Below the pieces are notes generated by a model. It ran no database searches. It was not told the origin of the DNA and saw only the letters and a list, made by a program, of their open reading frames with translations. A stretch of 64,000 nucleotides of DNA, from positions 1-64,000 of the forward strand of contig VXAA01001260.1 of assembly GCA_013399115.1 (NCBI GenBank), written 5' to 3'. Positions within the stretch are counted from its first letter, which is position 1, and each line of letters opens with the position of its first letter. This document shows, in pieces, positions 1-11,815 of the stretch. The translations under genes were made by a program, and so were the position numbers. This stretch comes from Anseranas semipalmata (lineage: Eukaryota > Chordata > Aves > Anseriformes > Anseranatidae).

Positions 1-760
1 TGATTTGAAAGGATTAAATACCAGCTATTGGAGTGGGGGCAGTGCAAGTGAATTTAGTGTTAGCTACTGGAGTCAGGCTGGGGTTGTAGTCTCTCATAGA
101 CTGTGGTGCTAGCTACTGGAGCAAGTGGGAGTCTGACTGTCAGTAGTTGGGAGCACCATAGCTCTCTGTGTCAAAGAAGGGTCCTATGGACTTTGTGCCC
201 AGAGTGCCACCTCATGGGGGACCAGCATGAGTGGACTGTGTGCAGATACTGGAGTCAGATGGGGGTGTAGGCCCCGCAGACTGTGGTGCCAGCTACCGGA
301 GCAAGTGAGGGTCCTAGCATCAGTAGTTGGAGAGTCCTTTCTGAACATAGGAAAGGCTCCAAAGACTTTGATTCCGGAGNTGCCAGCTAGTGGTGAGCCC
401 TGTGTGCGAGTGAACTGGGTGCCAGCTACTAGAAACAGGCCGGGGTGTAGGCCCATGGACTGTTGTGCCAGCTGCTGGGGCCAGTGGGATCCTAGCATCA
501 GCTGCTGGAGTGTGTGGTGTCCCCAGCTCTCAGCCACTGGGGCAGAAGCAGTGTGTGATCCCAAACCAGCTACTGGGGGAGACCTGCTTGTGTGAGGCGA
601 GTGCGGGGCTCTGCACTGGCAGCTGGAGTGGGGCCATGGGTCACAGCCCACATGCCTGGTGCAGCTGCTGGGGGCAGGGGGGGGGGCAAGTGTCTGTATC
701 CCCAACCTGGTGNCAGCAGGTGACTAGGCGACCCATGAAGGGAGTATGGGGGCCAGGGTC
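1..760. repeat. Degenerate tandem array, unit about 180 bp
   Basis: A motif like AGCTACTGG recurs throughout. Whole units line up at an offset of about 180 bp: GCTACTGG at 63, a one-base variant at 245 and another at 425, each followed by a CAG-GGGG-TGTAG-like stretch; a second motif copy near 111, 291 and 470; and a third, CAGTAGTTGG or CAGCTGCTGG, near 141, 322 and 499. A fourth, weaker unit begins near 569. The window starts inside the array, so its left edge is unknown. Open frames of 100 to 170 codons across it on both strands are by-products of low stop density in GC-rich repeat DNA. Single Ns at 380 and 713 suggest assembly trouble. Whether it is a free macrosatellite or the VNTR part of a dispersed element is unknown. 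Confidence 0.75.
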
Positions 761-1211
761 TGGACAGTGTTGGTGAGTGGACAGATGAGCCATGATGGTA
801 CTTGAAAGATCCGTGAATGTTCGTGTGCTTGTGAATCTAGACAGTGTGTGTGTCTTCACTAGTGAACTCCTATCTCTAGCAGCTGGAGAGGATGAAGTGG
901 TCTCAGCTGTCTGTTTTATGTGAATCCTGTCTGTAAATGCTGTTGAAGGCAGCCCTTTGCTGAGGCAGCCTGTGTGACTGGTCATGTCAGTGCCCCATAG
1001 CTGTCTGTCTGTGTGTGTCGGCATGTCTCTGGGATACATGCTCAGCTTGCTGCTGGTTGAGCCTGCAAAAGGGAAAGAGGCAGCCGCATCCACTCCCAGT
1101 CTGGGCAGAGACTGTGGGTACCCAGGCAGCTGCCTGGGCACAAGAACCTGAGCAGGAGCAGTTCTGGCCTGGAGTGGCTGGAGAAGGCAGCCACAACCTT
1201 TACCTCACTTA
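761..1211. repeat. GC-richer flank of the 180-bp array, probably the same repeat element
   Basis: Base composition stays GC-richer and TG/CTG-rich until about 1211 and then falls abruptly to ordinary AT-rich DNA. That step suggests the array and this flank form one inserted unit ending near 1211. No terminal inverted repeats, poly(A) tail, or reverse transcriptase or protease motifs are visible, so the class is not assigned. Short open frames here show nothing protein-like. Confidence 0.35.
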
Positions 1212-2513
1212 ACAGGCAATAATGTCAGACATGAATTTCTGCTCAGTACTGCAAGATTATGGGAGAGGACCAACAACACAAATTATGTCAGCTGCTGATG
1301 TTTTGATTAAATCAATGAAGACCAAATATGTCTGACATGTTATGAACGATGCCAGAAAAATTGGGGATTTGCTAACAAAAAAAAAAAAGAGAGAGAGAGA
1401 GAGAGAAGAGAGGTAAATCTGAATAAGTAAACACATTAATACATGTGAGCTGGACTCCTGAGTGCTGGCCTCACTTCCAAACAAGAAACATACCACTGTT
1501 GGTGCTTCTGATGGAACTGGTAGTTGCAGACATGCCAGGTCTCACAGGCAGTGTTTAGGTTAAATTTTAGGTTTGTTTTTTGATGCACACTGCAGTACTC
1601 TTCTGAATCCTTTTCCAGATCAGATCCTGGTTACGAACATGCCGTGATCATCACTGATCCACTCACCTTAATTTCCTTAGCACAGAAACTGTGCTGTGGA
1701 GAGGAAAGAAGGAGAAGGGTCTCTTATAGACCAGCATCTTACTCTATCACAGAAGTAGGATGTGGTTAGGGCACCTACCTGAACCCAGACTTCCCAGATG
1801 GGAATCTAGCAACAGCAGCTACTTTTGCAAGTTGAATTGACTTTTTTTTTTTTTCTCAAATCCGTTGTTACATTTAAAGTAAAAATCCTAATGCATCCCA
1901 GGGTTCCTAGTGTAGGATATACCTGCAGTTTAAGACTACAAAAAGATTATTGAAAACCCCAGAAAGAGCCTGTAATGGATGTGATTCTAGGGTGCACAGA
2001 ATAAGTTTCTGTTAAGCATGAAACTCCATTCATGTCACTGAGGAGACTGGCTTGCTCAGCATATTTGGCTTTACTGCTTGTTTCAACAAATTAATGAAAG
2101 AGCTGAGTTCATGACTGCGGTTCTTTTAATTTGGCCACCAGGGATGTGCTGACGTTCTGATGCAAACTGGTTAGGAAGGCTACCAGTTTGTTAAAGCTGT
2201 TCCTGTAATCCCATGGGTCAGACTGTAAATTAAATAATCACAAAGGCTGTGCCTTGCTAAGCCTGCCTACTGCCTCTGAGTTGGGAAGCAAGGCCAGCAC
2301 CAAATTAATAGACCCCTTTCTAATTTGCTGCTTGGCCCCTTCAGGACTGAAGGACTTTTTATTAGACTGTTCTTGCAATAAGAAGTGAGGAACTGATCCA
2401 ACAAAATGTCTAAGTACAGGCTTTATTTCTAACACCTGAGTGTTGCTTTTTGGAAATGATACTCACATGCATAAAGGTAAGCATGTGCTTAGGGATTTTG
2501 GTGAGTTCAGGTC
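1212..2513. other. No gene seen; AT-rich unique-looking DNA
   Basis: Apart from the poly(A)/(GA)n tract at 1377-1410, I see no repeat family, exon or RNA gene here. Confidence 0.5.
1377..1410. repeat. Poly(A) followed by (GA)n microsatellite
   Basis: A run of about 12 A is followed by about 10 GA units. It could be the tail of an old retroposed sequence, but nothing recognisable precedes it. Confidence 0.85.
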
Positions 2514-3377
2514 TCAGGACCCTACCCAGACTGTCTGAGTTTTAACTCTAGGATTATTTCTGTCCACAGATGAGGATCCAGGTTGTAATACCCTGGAGAG
2601 GAGACAGCCTGAATCCTCCTTTTCACCACTTCTGTTGAACTCCTGAGTGTATTTGTTGAGATTCCATAATAAATTTTGCTTCCATTTTCCAAGACCCAGA
2701 GTGGGCTGGTCCTCAGCTGCCATATACTGCTTTGCCCCATCCACATAAGCTGTTAGACTGTAGGGCATCCTGTTGGCAAATCTGCCATACAAGTATATAT
2801 GCCCCCAGCATATATTGGTGCATGGAGTTGTTCCTCCCTGGTCCAGGAGTTTGAGATTCCTTTTGTTAAACTTCATGAGGTTCCTGTTAGCCCATTTCTC
2901 CAACCTACCCAGGTCCTTTTGGATAGCAGCATGACCCTCTAGCATACCAGCCACTCCTCCCAGTTTTGTGTCACCTGCAAACTTGCTGAGGGTGCATTCT
3001 GCCCCATTGTCCAGATCAGTAATGAAGGTGTTAGATGGGACTGGACCCAGTATTGACCCGTGGCATACACTGCTAGTTAGTGGCCTCCAAGTGGACTTTG
3101 TGCCACCGATCACTACCCTCGCAGCCTGACCATTCAACAAACTTTCAACTCACCTCACTGTCTGCCCATCCAGCGCATACTTCAACAGCTTCTCTGTGAG
3201 TGTCTTATGGGGGACAGCATCAAAAGCCTTACTAAAGTCCAGGTAGACAATACCCACTGCTCTCCCGTCATATACCAGGTCAGTCATTTCATCACAGAAG
3301 TTTATCATGTTGGTCAAGCATGAGTTCTCCTTGGTGAATCCATGCTGGCTAGTCCTTATGATTTTCTTGTCGTTCAT
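2514..3377 (-). pseudogene. CR1 ORF2 RT reading frame with one in-frame stop
   Basis: Two open stretches (3377-3150 and 3140-2514) are in the same frame, separated by a single in-frame TGA at 3152-3150 in a spot where CR1 copies usually have Trp (TVRWVESWL context). Counting through that stop, the frame spans 864 nt. Residues 1-75 hold the first RT blocks. The second part holds the damaged active site FAGD. The last 100 or so codons, to 2514, no longer resemble CR1 that I can recognise; they may be flanking DNA open by chance. No product is expected. Confidence 0.75.
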
Positions 3378-3395
3378 GTGTCTGTCATATATGGA
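2800..3395 (-). mobile_element. CR1 LINE fragment, reverse transcriptase part
   Basis: Read on the minus strand from about 3395, this is the middle of CR1 ORF2. It has HGFTKENSC, then YLDFSKAFDAVPH (RT block with the first catalytic Asp), a block where the usual PQGS is HGSILGP, then the active-site block, here FAGD instead of FADD (codons 2970-2981), then LEKWANRNLMKFNK. Clear homology fades after an NICWG-like stretch near 2805. Both the 5' end and the whole 3' end, including the tail repeat, are missing. The second catalytic aspartate region is damaged (Asp to Gly), so the copy is dead. Confidence 0.9.
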
Positions 3396-6300
3396 TGTGT
3401 GCCTGTTATCACTTATATTTTTTCCATCCTTCTTTACAAAACTTTTCCTATCATCTAGACAACTTGTTTGTCTTTTTAAAATATTTTATCTTGAAAAATA
3501 TGTCTGAAAATTTTGCTCTAATACCCATGAATTAAAATATCTTGCAACAGTAGGTACTGGGCAAAGCAACTGTTAAAGAAAATTTGGAAGACCAGGGGAT
3601 GAAAACCATCAGTTGGTTCTCATCTGATTCCAAAGGCATGAAGGATTTAGTTAACAGCTGTGCTTTACTGACTGGCATTTCTGTAAAATTGTTAGTGTTT
3701 TACAAAGCGCCTTGACCAGCTCATTAGGAGAGTTGATAGGATCATAATCTGCCAGTGTAAAATGAAGAGCTGTAAACGCATTTACAAAAACATTTTAATT
3801 ATGTGTGATATCTTCAATTTCTTCCTTTTCAGGTTAGCTTGTGCCTGTTTTTGTTGGCAATCCAATAGTGTAAATCACATCCCATGAAGTGGATTACTCC
3901 AACACTCTGAAAACCAAAGCTGTTGAAATGTCCAAACAGAATCATTATGGCAGCCAAGAGTAAAATGTCTCCTCTTTTCCAAGGCAGAAACACACATCAT
4001 CTACATTAGACCCAAGACCTTTTTCCTTTACTCAGGTAACTCTTCCCTGTGAGAACTGCAAATGTTATCATAGCACACATCACAGCAGGGTTTTGGAGGT
4101 GCCCCTCAGGCCATTTCTCCATCAGAGCATGCCCCAGCCTCTCCACTGAAGCAGCACTTTCTGAGCCAAACGGGCTGGGAGCCCACACTGAGCTCTTACA
4201 TCAGTCTGGCTGCTGCACAGCCCCAGACCAAACAGTCCAAGTCTACATCGTCTGCCAGATCTATTTACACATTAAAGTGCAATGTTTGTCTATCAGTTTC
4301 ATCATACAGCTGTGGAGTCCTTGGGGTACACCAAAAAAAAGATCATTGCTGGAGTAAGCCTGTGACAGTCTCAGCAACACCAGCAACATACTCAGGTCAA
4401 AAACTATATGAGAACAGCTTGCTGTGTTTTCTTCTTTTTGTTTTGACTTTTAATTACAGATGTGTAGGCTTCCCCTGCTTCTCTTTTTTGTCTGCTTGCT
4501 GTTTCTCCTAGAGTTTTGACAGTGGACAGAAGAAGGCATGACTCCCGGGAGCAGAAGATAACCAGCAGTCTAGAGAGTGGTTGGGATGTGAAAATGGAGG
4601 CCTGGGGATGGACAGTAAGCATCTCCCATGAGGCACCACCTTAATGTGGTAAGGTGTTTTGCTGGGTACAGTAGTGACCTGTCAGGGTATTTTAACAGTA
4701 CACAGCAATTACATTCAGTCTTGGCCTTTACCACTTCATGCACAAATTTGACCAAGAAACTTGACTCAAACATGGGATCCCCTTAAAGTCTGAAGGGACT
4801 CAGAGTTTTGGAAAAGCCTGACTGGAAAATTCAGATTCAGCTTTGAATTCCTGAATGCCCAGACTTTGGATGCAGCAACATTTCTTCAGTTCAAGCAAGA
4901 TATATGGTAATTGTGGATGCTCCACTCTGAGGCACATTTTGGAAGGAACCTTTCAATGTGAACAAAGAACCCCGTTTTTCCATTTCAGTATTGAAGATGG
5001 AACAAAACCATGTATTATCTTCTTTGTTACACATTGTATTATAAATTTTTGAAAGCAATGGGAATATATATGCATTTTGGAGAAAGTCTTCCAGAAAGGA
5101 ATTTTTTGTAACATTGCTAAATGATGTGAGAAGTTTTTACAGAGGCCAAGAGGCCCTTCTTTTTTGTTCATGTTAATGCTCAGTAGCAGAAACATCCCCT
5201 GTCAAGCTAAATGAACTTTCAGTAAACTAAGGAAACAATACAAGCAAGGGAATGAAAATCTTGCAGGCATCTGAAATCTACAGAGGTACACACACAAAAA
5301 AGTCTTTATTTGTAAAAAGCACACTCTTTGGCTGAGAAATGTCTGTAAGCTTCTGTGTGTGTAAAGCATCTAAGTGAACTGAGCAAAAGCAAATTCTGTG
5401 TTTTTGAGCCTGCTTTTGCTGAATGCTGTAAACATGAGAGGTTTTTGTAGAAGTTCCTTTCTGTTTGAAAAAGGCACCACAAGATGGCACTTTCTGAAGA
5501 GAATATCTAATATTTAAATGAACAAAGATTCATCATTTTATAAAGGGCTTATTGAACATATGGTGGATATGAACAGAAAATGCAACAGGGGCCAAGTAAT
5601 AACATGGGAAAGCATAATGTAATCTTTGGCATTTAGAGATATGCAATCCATGACTGCAAAACATTTATAAACATGTTTAGCTTTGTGACTAATCCAGTGA
5701 ATATACTGTACATGTATACATTACATACTTATAACCAAAGCCAGGTCTTAAAATCCATTTTTGACCCCCTCCTTAGCAGATTTGGGCAGAAGCTACTGAG
5801 CCATCACAAACTATACTGAAGACAACAATAGCTGCAAAATACAAATACATCCTGGTTCCTTTAAATAGGAGATCAAAAATGTAGTTTAGTGACTGACTAT
5901 GGAGTAAAATTAAAAAGATTATGAAAATTCTGAGGATATTTTATATCTTGACTGGCTAGGATGTGTAAATGAGAACCAATACTTTTCCAAGCTGCAGCAA
6001 ATTTTCTCTCTCTAAATGATGTATCTGTTGGCATACACACACATATGCATCTCATGTTTTGCCTACACACAGGGTTAGTATGTACACAAATACACACTTC
6101 TCCTTCAAAGGCATTTCTTTTTTCATCTTTTTATCTTTGAATGACTGTTAGTAGTATTCCTGAATCAGGTTCTGTTTTAAAGATACTATGACTTTTATTT
6201 GAAAGTAGTACAAGTCAACTAATCACCTTCCCTAGCAAAACATCTATCAACGGAATTATATGTGCTAGGTGTGCCTTAACGCATTACCATTTAAATTCTC

Positions 6301-8849
6301 TATCCTCAACATTTGCTGATGTCTAATCCAAAAGAATTGACTTCATTTCATGGATTCTGGCTGAAAATATCTGTTTTTTTTTTTTTTTTTTTTTTACTTA
6401 TATACAGAATGAATACAAAATGTCCAAAGTATGTTTTCCTTCACGTAATGTGTATGTACTGGCTTTCTTCCCCACCTCTGTAGAGGGAAAGTCTCCTGCC
6501 TCCATGTAACAGGACAGAGAGGATTTCAGCAACAGGGAGCTGGGGGAGGCAATGGCCAATAGGAATGAGCAGGAATGAGTGAGAATGAAGAGTGGCCTAT
6601 GCAAGCTGATTTTCAGGCCAAAGGGAGATTTTTAAGAAACATAGCTGTCAATAGACTGGTTCAGTGTCTTTGGTTATGGATTCCTTTTTTGGCTTTAGAG
6701 CTCCTTGTGTCTTCTCATAAGTATGAATAGGATAGCTGGTTTCCTGTTGGCATTGATGTCTTTTTTTTCTATTTGGCAAGCATTTTCCTGTGTTACTGAT
6801 GGAGCAAAAGTCGGCATGTTTTTTTCAGATATTTACCAGTATGGTTGTTGGCTTGTCTGATGCCAGGAATGATGGCAATATATCTGTCTCCAGAGAAGGA
6901 ACTGTTTGTTCATTTAGCCTTCCTCTTTTTAATGTGTGCTCCCACAGAAATAAAACAAATGGTTTGCAATGCTACATCTTAAATAATTGACCTCTGGCGA
7001 TCTGCCGCACAAGCCAGTAAAATGCACTTGAGTGCCTCAGTGTAAACCATTTGAAAGACCTTTTAATCCAATATTATTAGGCCATTGAATCAGAATATAG
7101 CAGAGATGTGGTTAAGATTGCCTGCTATTCTTTCCAGTTCCACGTGCAGATTTCTAGCTCAGAGCATTTCAGAATAATAACCCTCTATGAAATTTGTTAT
7201 GTTAAATTTAGACACTGGGGAACATCTTTCACATAATTATAAAAGGTTTGAAATATTTTGATATCAGAAGCTGGAAATTGCTTGCTTCAAATTGTTTAAT
7301 TGAATATCTCGGTTCTTAGCACATCCACTTGCTATTAGATCCTGTCATAAAATCCAGTTGCTTCACAGAACATTTTACTGGCAAATTATCTCTTTTAATA
7401 TTATGGGAAGAATAAAGCAATAACAGCTCAACCAAAAGCAGATTTTCTGAAAATTAGCTATTAAACTACATTACCACTATCTGTAGTATGATAGTCTTTT
7501 TCCCATATACTATATTTGTACATCTCTGTAGGACTATACAGATAAATAAGATAAATCAATATTGTGTGTTTTTAAATATATTATATTTTTAGATCAAAAT
7601 GTCAAACACAAGATTTAAATGTTGGTCATTTGCCAAACAGTTGAAACCACAGCTGGCAATTCTTCCATATAATTAACACAAGTCTTATTTGCACATACAG
7701 AATGTGTGGTTCCTGATAATGTGATAAAATGATATATTTGCATTTGTGCACAATAGACAAAACATATGCTGTATACCTGTATACCTCAGTGATTAACAGA
7801 GGCACAGAAAAACAAGGAAATTGATAAAGGCAAGAGCCACAACACTGCAAAACAAAATATGGAAGAAAGTGTCTAGTATAATCTGAGGTTCTATCAGTCA
7901 CACTGACCACTTCACAAACTTGTAAGTTATGTCAGCCCATAAAAATGGATTGCTTCACTTTCTAGGTAAGTCAGTGATATGTGAGTTCACTAAACACAAT
8001 GCCTTTATAATGGCCATTAATCTTTGTGGAAAATAATACTCCATGTGCTGTGGAATGCACTGCATCCACTCTTCTCTGAAAACTCATCTTTGTTCCTAGT
8101 AATTACCATCTGTTTCTAATTTCTGACATTCTGTGTCAGTGGCAAAGACTATTCAAGCTTCTGTATACAATATGAGCTAAGATAGTTAATATATTTTTAT
8201 ATAGTAAGGCCATATTTTAAGCAATAAATAAAATTCAGCTTGTAAAGTAGAATACAATGCACTTCTGCTGGTGCCAGTTTAAACAAAAGTAGGAACTGGA
8301 GACCATTTACAGATCTTGCTTTGAGCAGCCCATACATTCTGCTTGCATGCATGCCAAGATCACAAAAAGTCTTTACAGAACTGAACTTTGTCATAAAAAA
8401 AAAAAAAAAAAGAAAACAATTTTTTTTTTCAACACATTTTATCAACACATGCAATTAGTTAATGTAAATAGCATCATAGAGTAAAGGAGTCAAGTTATAT
8501 TTCACTTTCTGATCTTTGGTATTTGAACAAAATTGGGCGCTGTAGGAACCACTGTTCTAACATAAATCAGATGGCTAAAGGATCACACTAGCAGTTTTGA
8601 GATAGAAGCTTCTTTCTTCCCTGGCTGTGATTTAAACTTTTGCAAAGACTGCAGACTTGCAAAGACGTTTTGAAAGCCTAGGATAGCTTGACCAGCCCAT
8701 GACTTTTATCCCAGGGTTCCTTGCCCTGCTTTAGGGTTTACTTGGCTTGTTGGTTTTAAACCCAAACAGTAAAGAAAATCTACATAATGTGTCCTACATG
8801 CCATCAATTTAAAAGTAACAACTTCTCTACTCACTGACTACTGAGCAAC
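3396..8849. other. No gene seen; AT-rich DNA
   Basis: About 5.4 kb with only short chance open frames (60 to 100 codons, no recognisable motifs), a poly(T) tract near 6374-6395 and an A-run near 8396-8411. No CR1 piece, RNA gene or exon recognised. Confidence 0.5.
6374..6395. repeat. Poly(T) tract
   Basis: About 22 consecutive T. On the minus strand this would be a poly(A) tail, but no recognisable retroposed body sits beside it. Confidence 0.85.
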
Positions 8850-8854
8850 TGACA

Positions 8855-10034
8855 TCGTCTACTGAGCAACAGATGTCTTCTACCTGGTTTTGTGCAAAGC
8901 ATTTGATATTGTCCCACACAACATTCTTGTCTCTAAAATGGAGAGACATGGATTTGATGGATGGACCACTTGGTGGATAAGGAATTGGCTGGATGATCAC
9001 ACTCAAAGAGGTGTGGTCAGCGGCTCAATGTCCAGGTGGAGACCAGTAATGAGTGGTGTCCCTCAGGGATCTGTACTGGTGCTGGTACTAATTAATATCT
9101 TTGTTGGTGACGTGGACAGTGGGATTGAGTGCACCCTCAGAAATTCTGCAGTTGACACTTAAAGCTGAGGAGTGTGGTCAACATGTTCAAGTGAAGGGAT
9201 GGCATCCAGAGGGACCTTGACAGGCTTGAGAGATGGGCCCGTGCAAACTTATGAAGTTCAACAAGGCCAAGCACACAGTCCTGCACCTGGGTCAGGGCAA
9301 TCCTGAACATGAATACAGGCTGGGCGTTGAATGAATTGGGAGCAGCGCTGAGGAAAAGGACTTGAGGAGATTGGTGGATGAAAAACTGAATATGGGCTGG
9401 CAGTACACGCTTGCAGCCCAGAAACCAATCATATCCTGGGCTGCATCAAAAGAAGTGTAGCTACCAGGTTGAGGGATTTGATTCTCCCTCTACTTTGCTC
9501 TCGTGAGACTCCACCTGGAGTACTGCATTCAGCTCTGGGGCTCCTAGCATGAGAAAGACATGGACCTGTTCGAGTGGGTCCAGAGGAGGGCTGTGAGGAT
9601 GATCAGAGGGCTGGAGCATGTCTCCTGTGAAGAAAGGCTGAGAGAGTTGGGGTTGTTCAGCCTAGAGAAGAGAAGGCTCTGGGGAGACCTTATAGAGGCT
9701 TTCCAATATATAAAGGGAGCCTACAGAAAAGTTGGAGAGGGACTCTTGATCAGTGAGTGCAGTATTAGGACAAGGAGTAACAGTCTTAAACTAAAAGACA
9801 GTAGATTTAGATTAGACGTTAGGAAGAAATTCTTCACTGTGAGGGTGGTGAGGCACTGGAACAGGTTGTCCAGAGAAGCTGTGGATGCCCCATCCTTGGA
9901 AGTGTTCAAGGCCAGGCTGTATGGGGCTTTGAGCAACCTGATCTAGTGGAAGGTGTCCCTGACCGTGGTAGAGGGACTGGAACTAGATGATCTTTAAGGT
10001 CCCTTCCAATCCAAACCATTCTATGATTCTATGA
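8855..10034 (+). mobile_element. CR1 LINE, 5'-truncated, with complete 3' end
   Basis: The plus strand carries the last part of CR1 ORF2 and its 3' UTR. RT blocks run from [14 protein letters not shown] codons near 8890 through SGVPQGSV (near 9052) to a wrecked active site reading SAVDT then stop at 9162, where FADDT is expected. The C-terminal part follows in other frames, then in one clean 128-codon frame (9560-9946). The 3' UTR has the usual GATGATCTTTAAGGTCCCTT-type end and a short tail near 10018-10034 with ATTCTATG-type units. Several frameshifts and stops make it inactive. Confidence 0.95.
9560..9946 (+). pseudogene. CR1 ORF2 C-terminal fragment
   Basis: An intact frame for the C-terminal tail of the CR1 ORF2 protein: EWVQRRAVRMIRGLEH near its start, then [14 protein letters not shown] (basic region), a shortened linker, [20 protein letters not shown], and the terminal APSLEVFKARL motif before a TAG. 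The same blocks recur in the CR1 copies at 12.5, 32.8, 38.9 and 56.9 kb. The Met used is only the first in the fragment; the real ORF2 start would be kilobases upstream and is absent. Confidence 0.9.
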
Positions 10035-11247
10035 CATATTGGGTCAAGCTTTGAGGAAAACATTTAAACCCCCAAAGAGATACTCGGTGCACTGAAGATT
10101 CCATGAGAAATTATAACAGTCAAAGAAAACATTTGAAGAGTATGAACACAGTGGTTTGGGGGGAGTAGGTGGAAGGATTTTCTCCCTTGAAGACAGCTGG
10201 CCAATACTTCCAAAAAAAAAAGCACTTCCTCTAGCCAATCAGCCAAGAACTTTTGTCACGCTGGCATGTCAGATAATCCTGGGGCCTAATCCAAAACCCA
10301 CTGAAATAAATGGAAACAAGCCAATGGTGAATTTCCCAGTTGGCTCAGTTGACCATGTCTAGTCCAGGTATCTCATGACTTCTACAATCTCTACTTCACA
10401 CACATGAAAAAAGGAAAAAGAAGGAAAAAAAAGGACAATGTCATAGCCTTCAGTTGTTCTTAGGTAAATTGATTTTATACAGGCCTAGAATGGCACAGCT
10501 GCCCCATTTAGATGTGCTTACTCCCCCCCCAACCATGAATGCACTTCTGCCTCCCATGAAGAAAAGAGCTCCAGGGCCTTCTGCAGGATCCTCTCATCTG
10601 GTAGCACTTTCCAAAGTTCAGGAGCACTGAAATATTTCTCTCTGGATCAGGGCAGTGATGAGTAGGATGGATAATATGCATGGGTTTGGAGATAGCAGGT
10701 ATTTGCCAGCTCACATATTTCACTTATTTGTCTCAGCTTGACTATGAGAGTATTTGCTTAACTTGATGCCAAAGTATCAGCTTATCTTGGCTTTTCTTCG
10801 TATCGGGATCTGTATAATATACCTGGAGAAATACAACTGTAGATAAAAGTGTTGTTTGTTTTGTCCTTTTAATTACTTACTATGAACACATCAAGAAGTT
10901 AAACACTGTGGAAGGGGAAGGGCTATCTAAGTTAAAGAACACTGTTGGCAGAAGAGCTACCATGCATGAACCAGCCAGGAACTTGGTCTGGAAATCATAA
11001 TAATTCAAATAATCAAAGCAATGCTATTCTGTAATTACTTTCCTGGGGCTGTAGTATGGGCTAGAAATCTAACCAATTTTAAGATAAATTCATGAACAGG
11101 ATTAGATGAAGTGGTTTCTGAGGTAGCAGGGGACTTGAATCAATGACACAAGAAGTACTTTCCAATGCTGCATCATAAGATCATAAATTAAACTACTGCT
11201 GCTCTACTTCTCTCCTTCAAGTAGTAGCATGGAGCAAGAAATTAATT
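10035..11247. other. No gene seen; AT-rich DNA
   Basis: Purine-rich patches near 10405-10436 and a C8 run near 10523 are the only notable features. No repeat family recognised. Confidence 0.45.
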
Positions 11248-11289
11248 TCATGTCTCCGTAGTCAATTCTCTGTTATCCAATATGTTATG

Positions 11290-11815
11290 AGATTGAGTTA
11301 TCCTGGATAATGGAAGTGGAACATGCTGGCCAGGCCAGATTGAGGCTGAATCTGGCAGAAACTTCTGCGCAGAGCTTCCTGCTTCCATATCCCAAACAAA
11401 TAAATTGTGACAGACCAGAGCTGAGCCCTGGAGATCTTGGCTATTGTTGTTGGGCTCCTGAATATTTCGGGTTGCAGGGAAACTTAAGATGGGCAAACCA
11501 GCTTGCAAAGGCATGGAACCACGACCTGAGTGAGTTTGAAAATGCTTGGGAGCTTGATGCAAAGACCTAGCCAGCTCAGCAGGACTCAGCTCCAGCCTGA
11601 CGAAGCTTCTTAGCTCTGGCTTAATGCCAGCCATGGCAGTCCCTCCTAACTTAATAAACAGCAACCCACCTGCGCCTGTGTTTCCCTTTTCCTGCTCTAC
11701 ACTGCAGGAGCAGCTTTTGGCCTGAAATGGGTCTGGACCTGACCTAGCTGTGTGCAGGTCATTGGCAGTAATAAATTCTCTCTTAACACAGGCTGTTGCA
11801 AAAAGAGAGCACAGA
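11290..11815 (+). mobile_element. Possible LTR-like or retroposed block (uncertain)
   Basis: This stretch is visibly more GC-rich than its flanks. It carries AATAAA near 11653 and again near 11771, the second followed by a TCTCTCTT-rich segment, an arrangement seen at the R/U5 end of many retroviral LTRs. It is open for about 190 codons on the minus strand but the translation has no recognised domain. No matching TG...CA ends or target duplication could be fixed, so this could instead be an old pseudogene 3' end. Confidence 0.3.

Noticed and set aside
184..705. 173-codon minus-strand and 122-codon plus-strand frames at the left edge
   Set aside because: They run through a GC-rich tandem array on both strands and contain an N; no protein motif and no constraint on one frame.
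1015..1212. 65-codon plus-strand frame at the end of the left block
   Set aside because: Short, unsupported, and inside a likely dispersed repeat.
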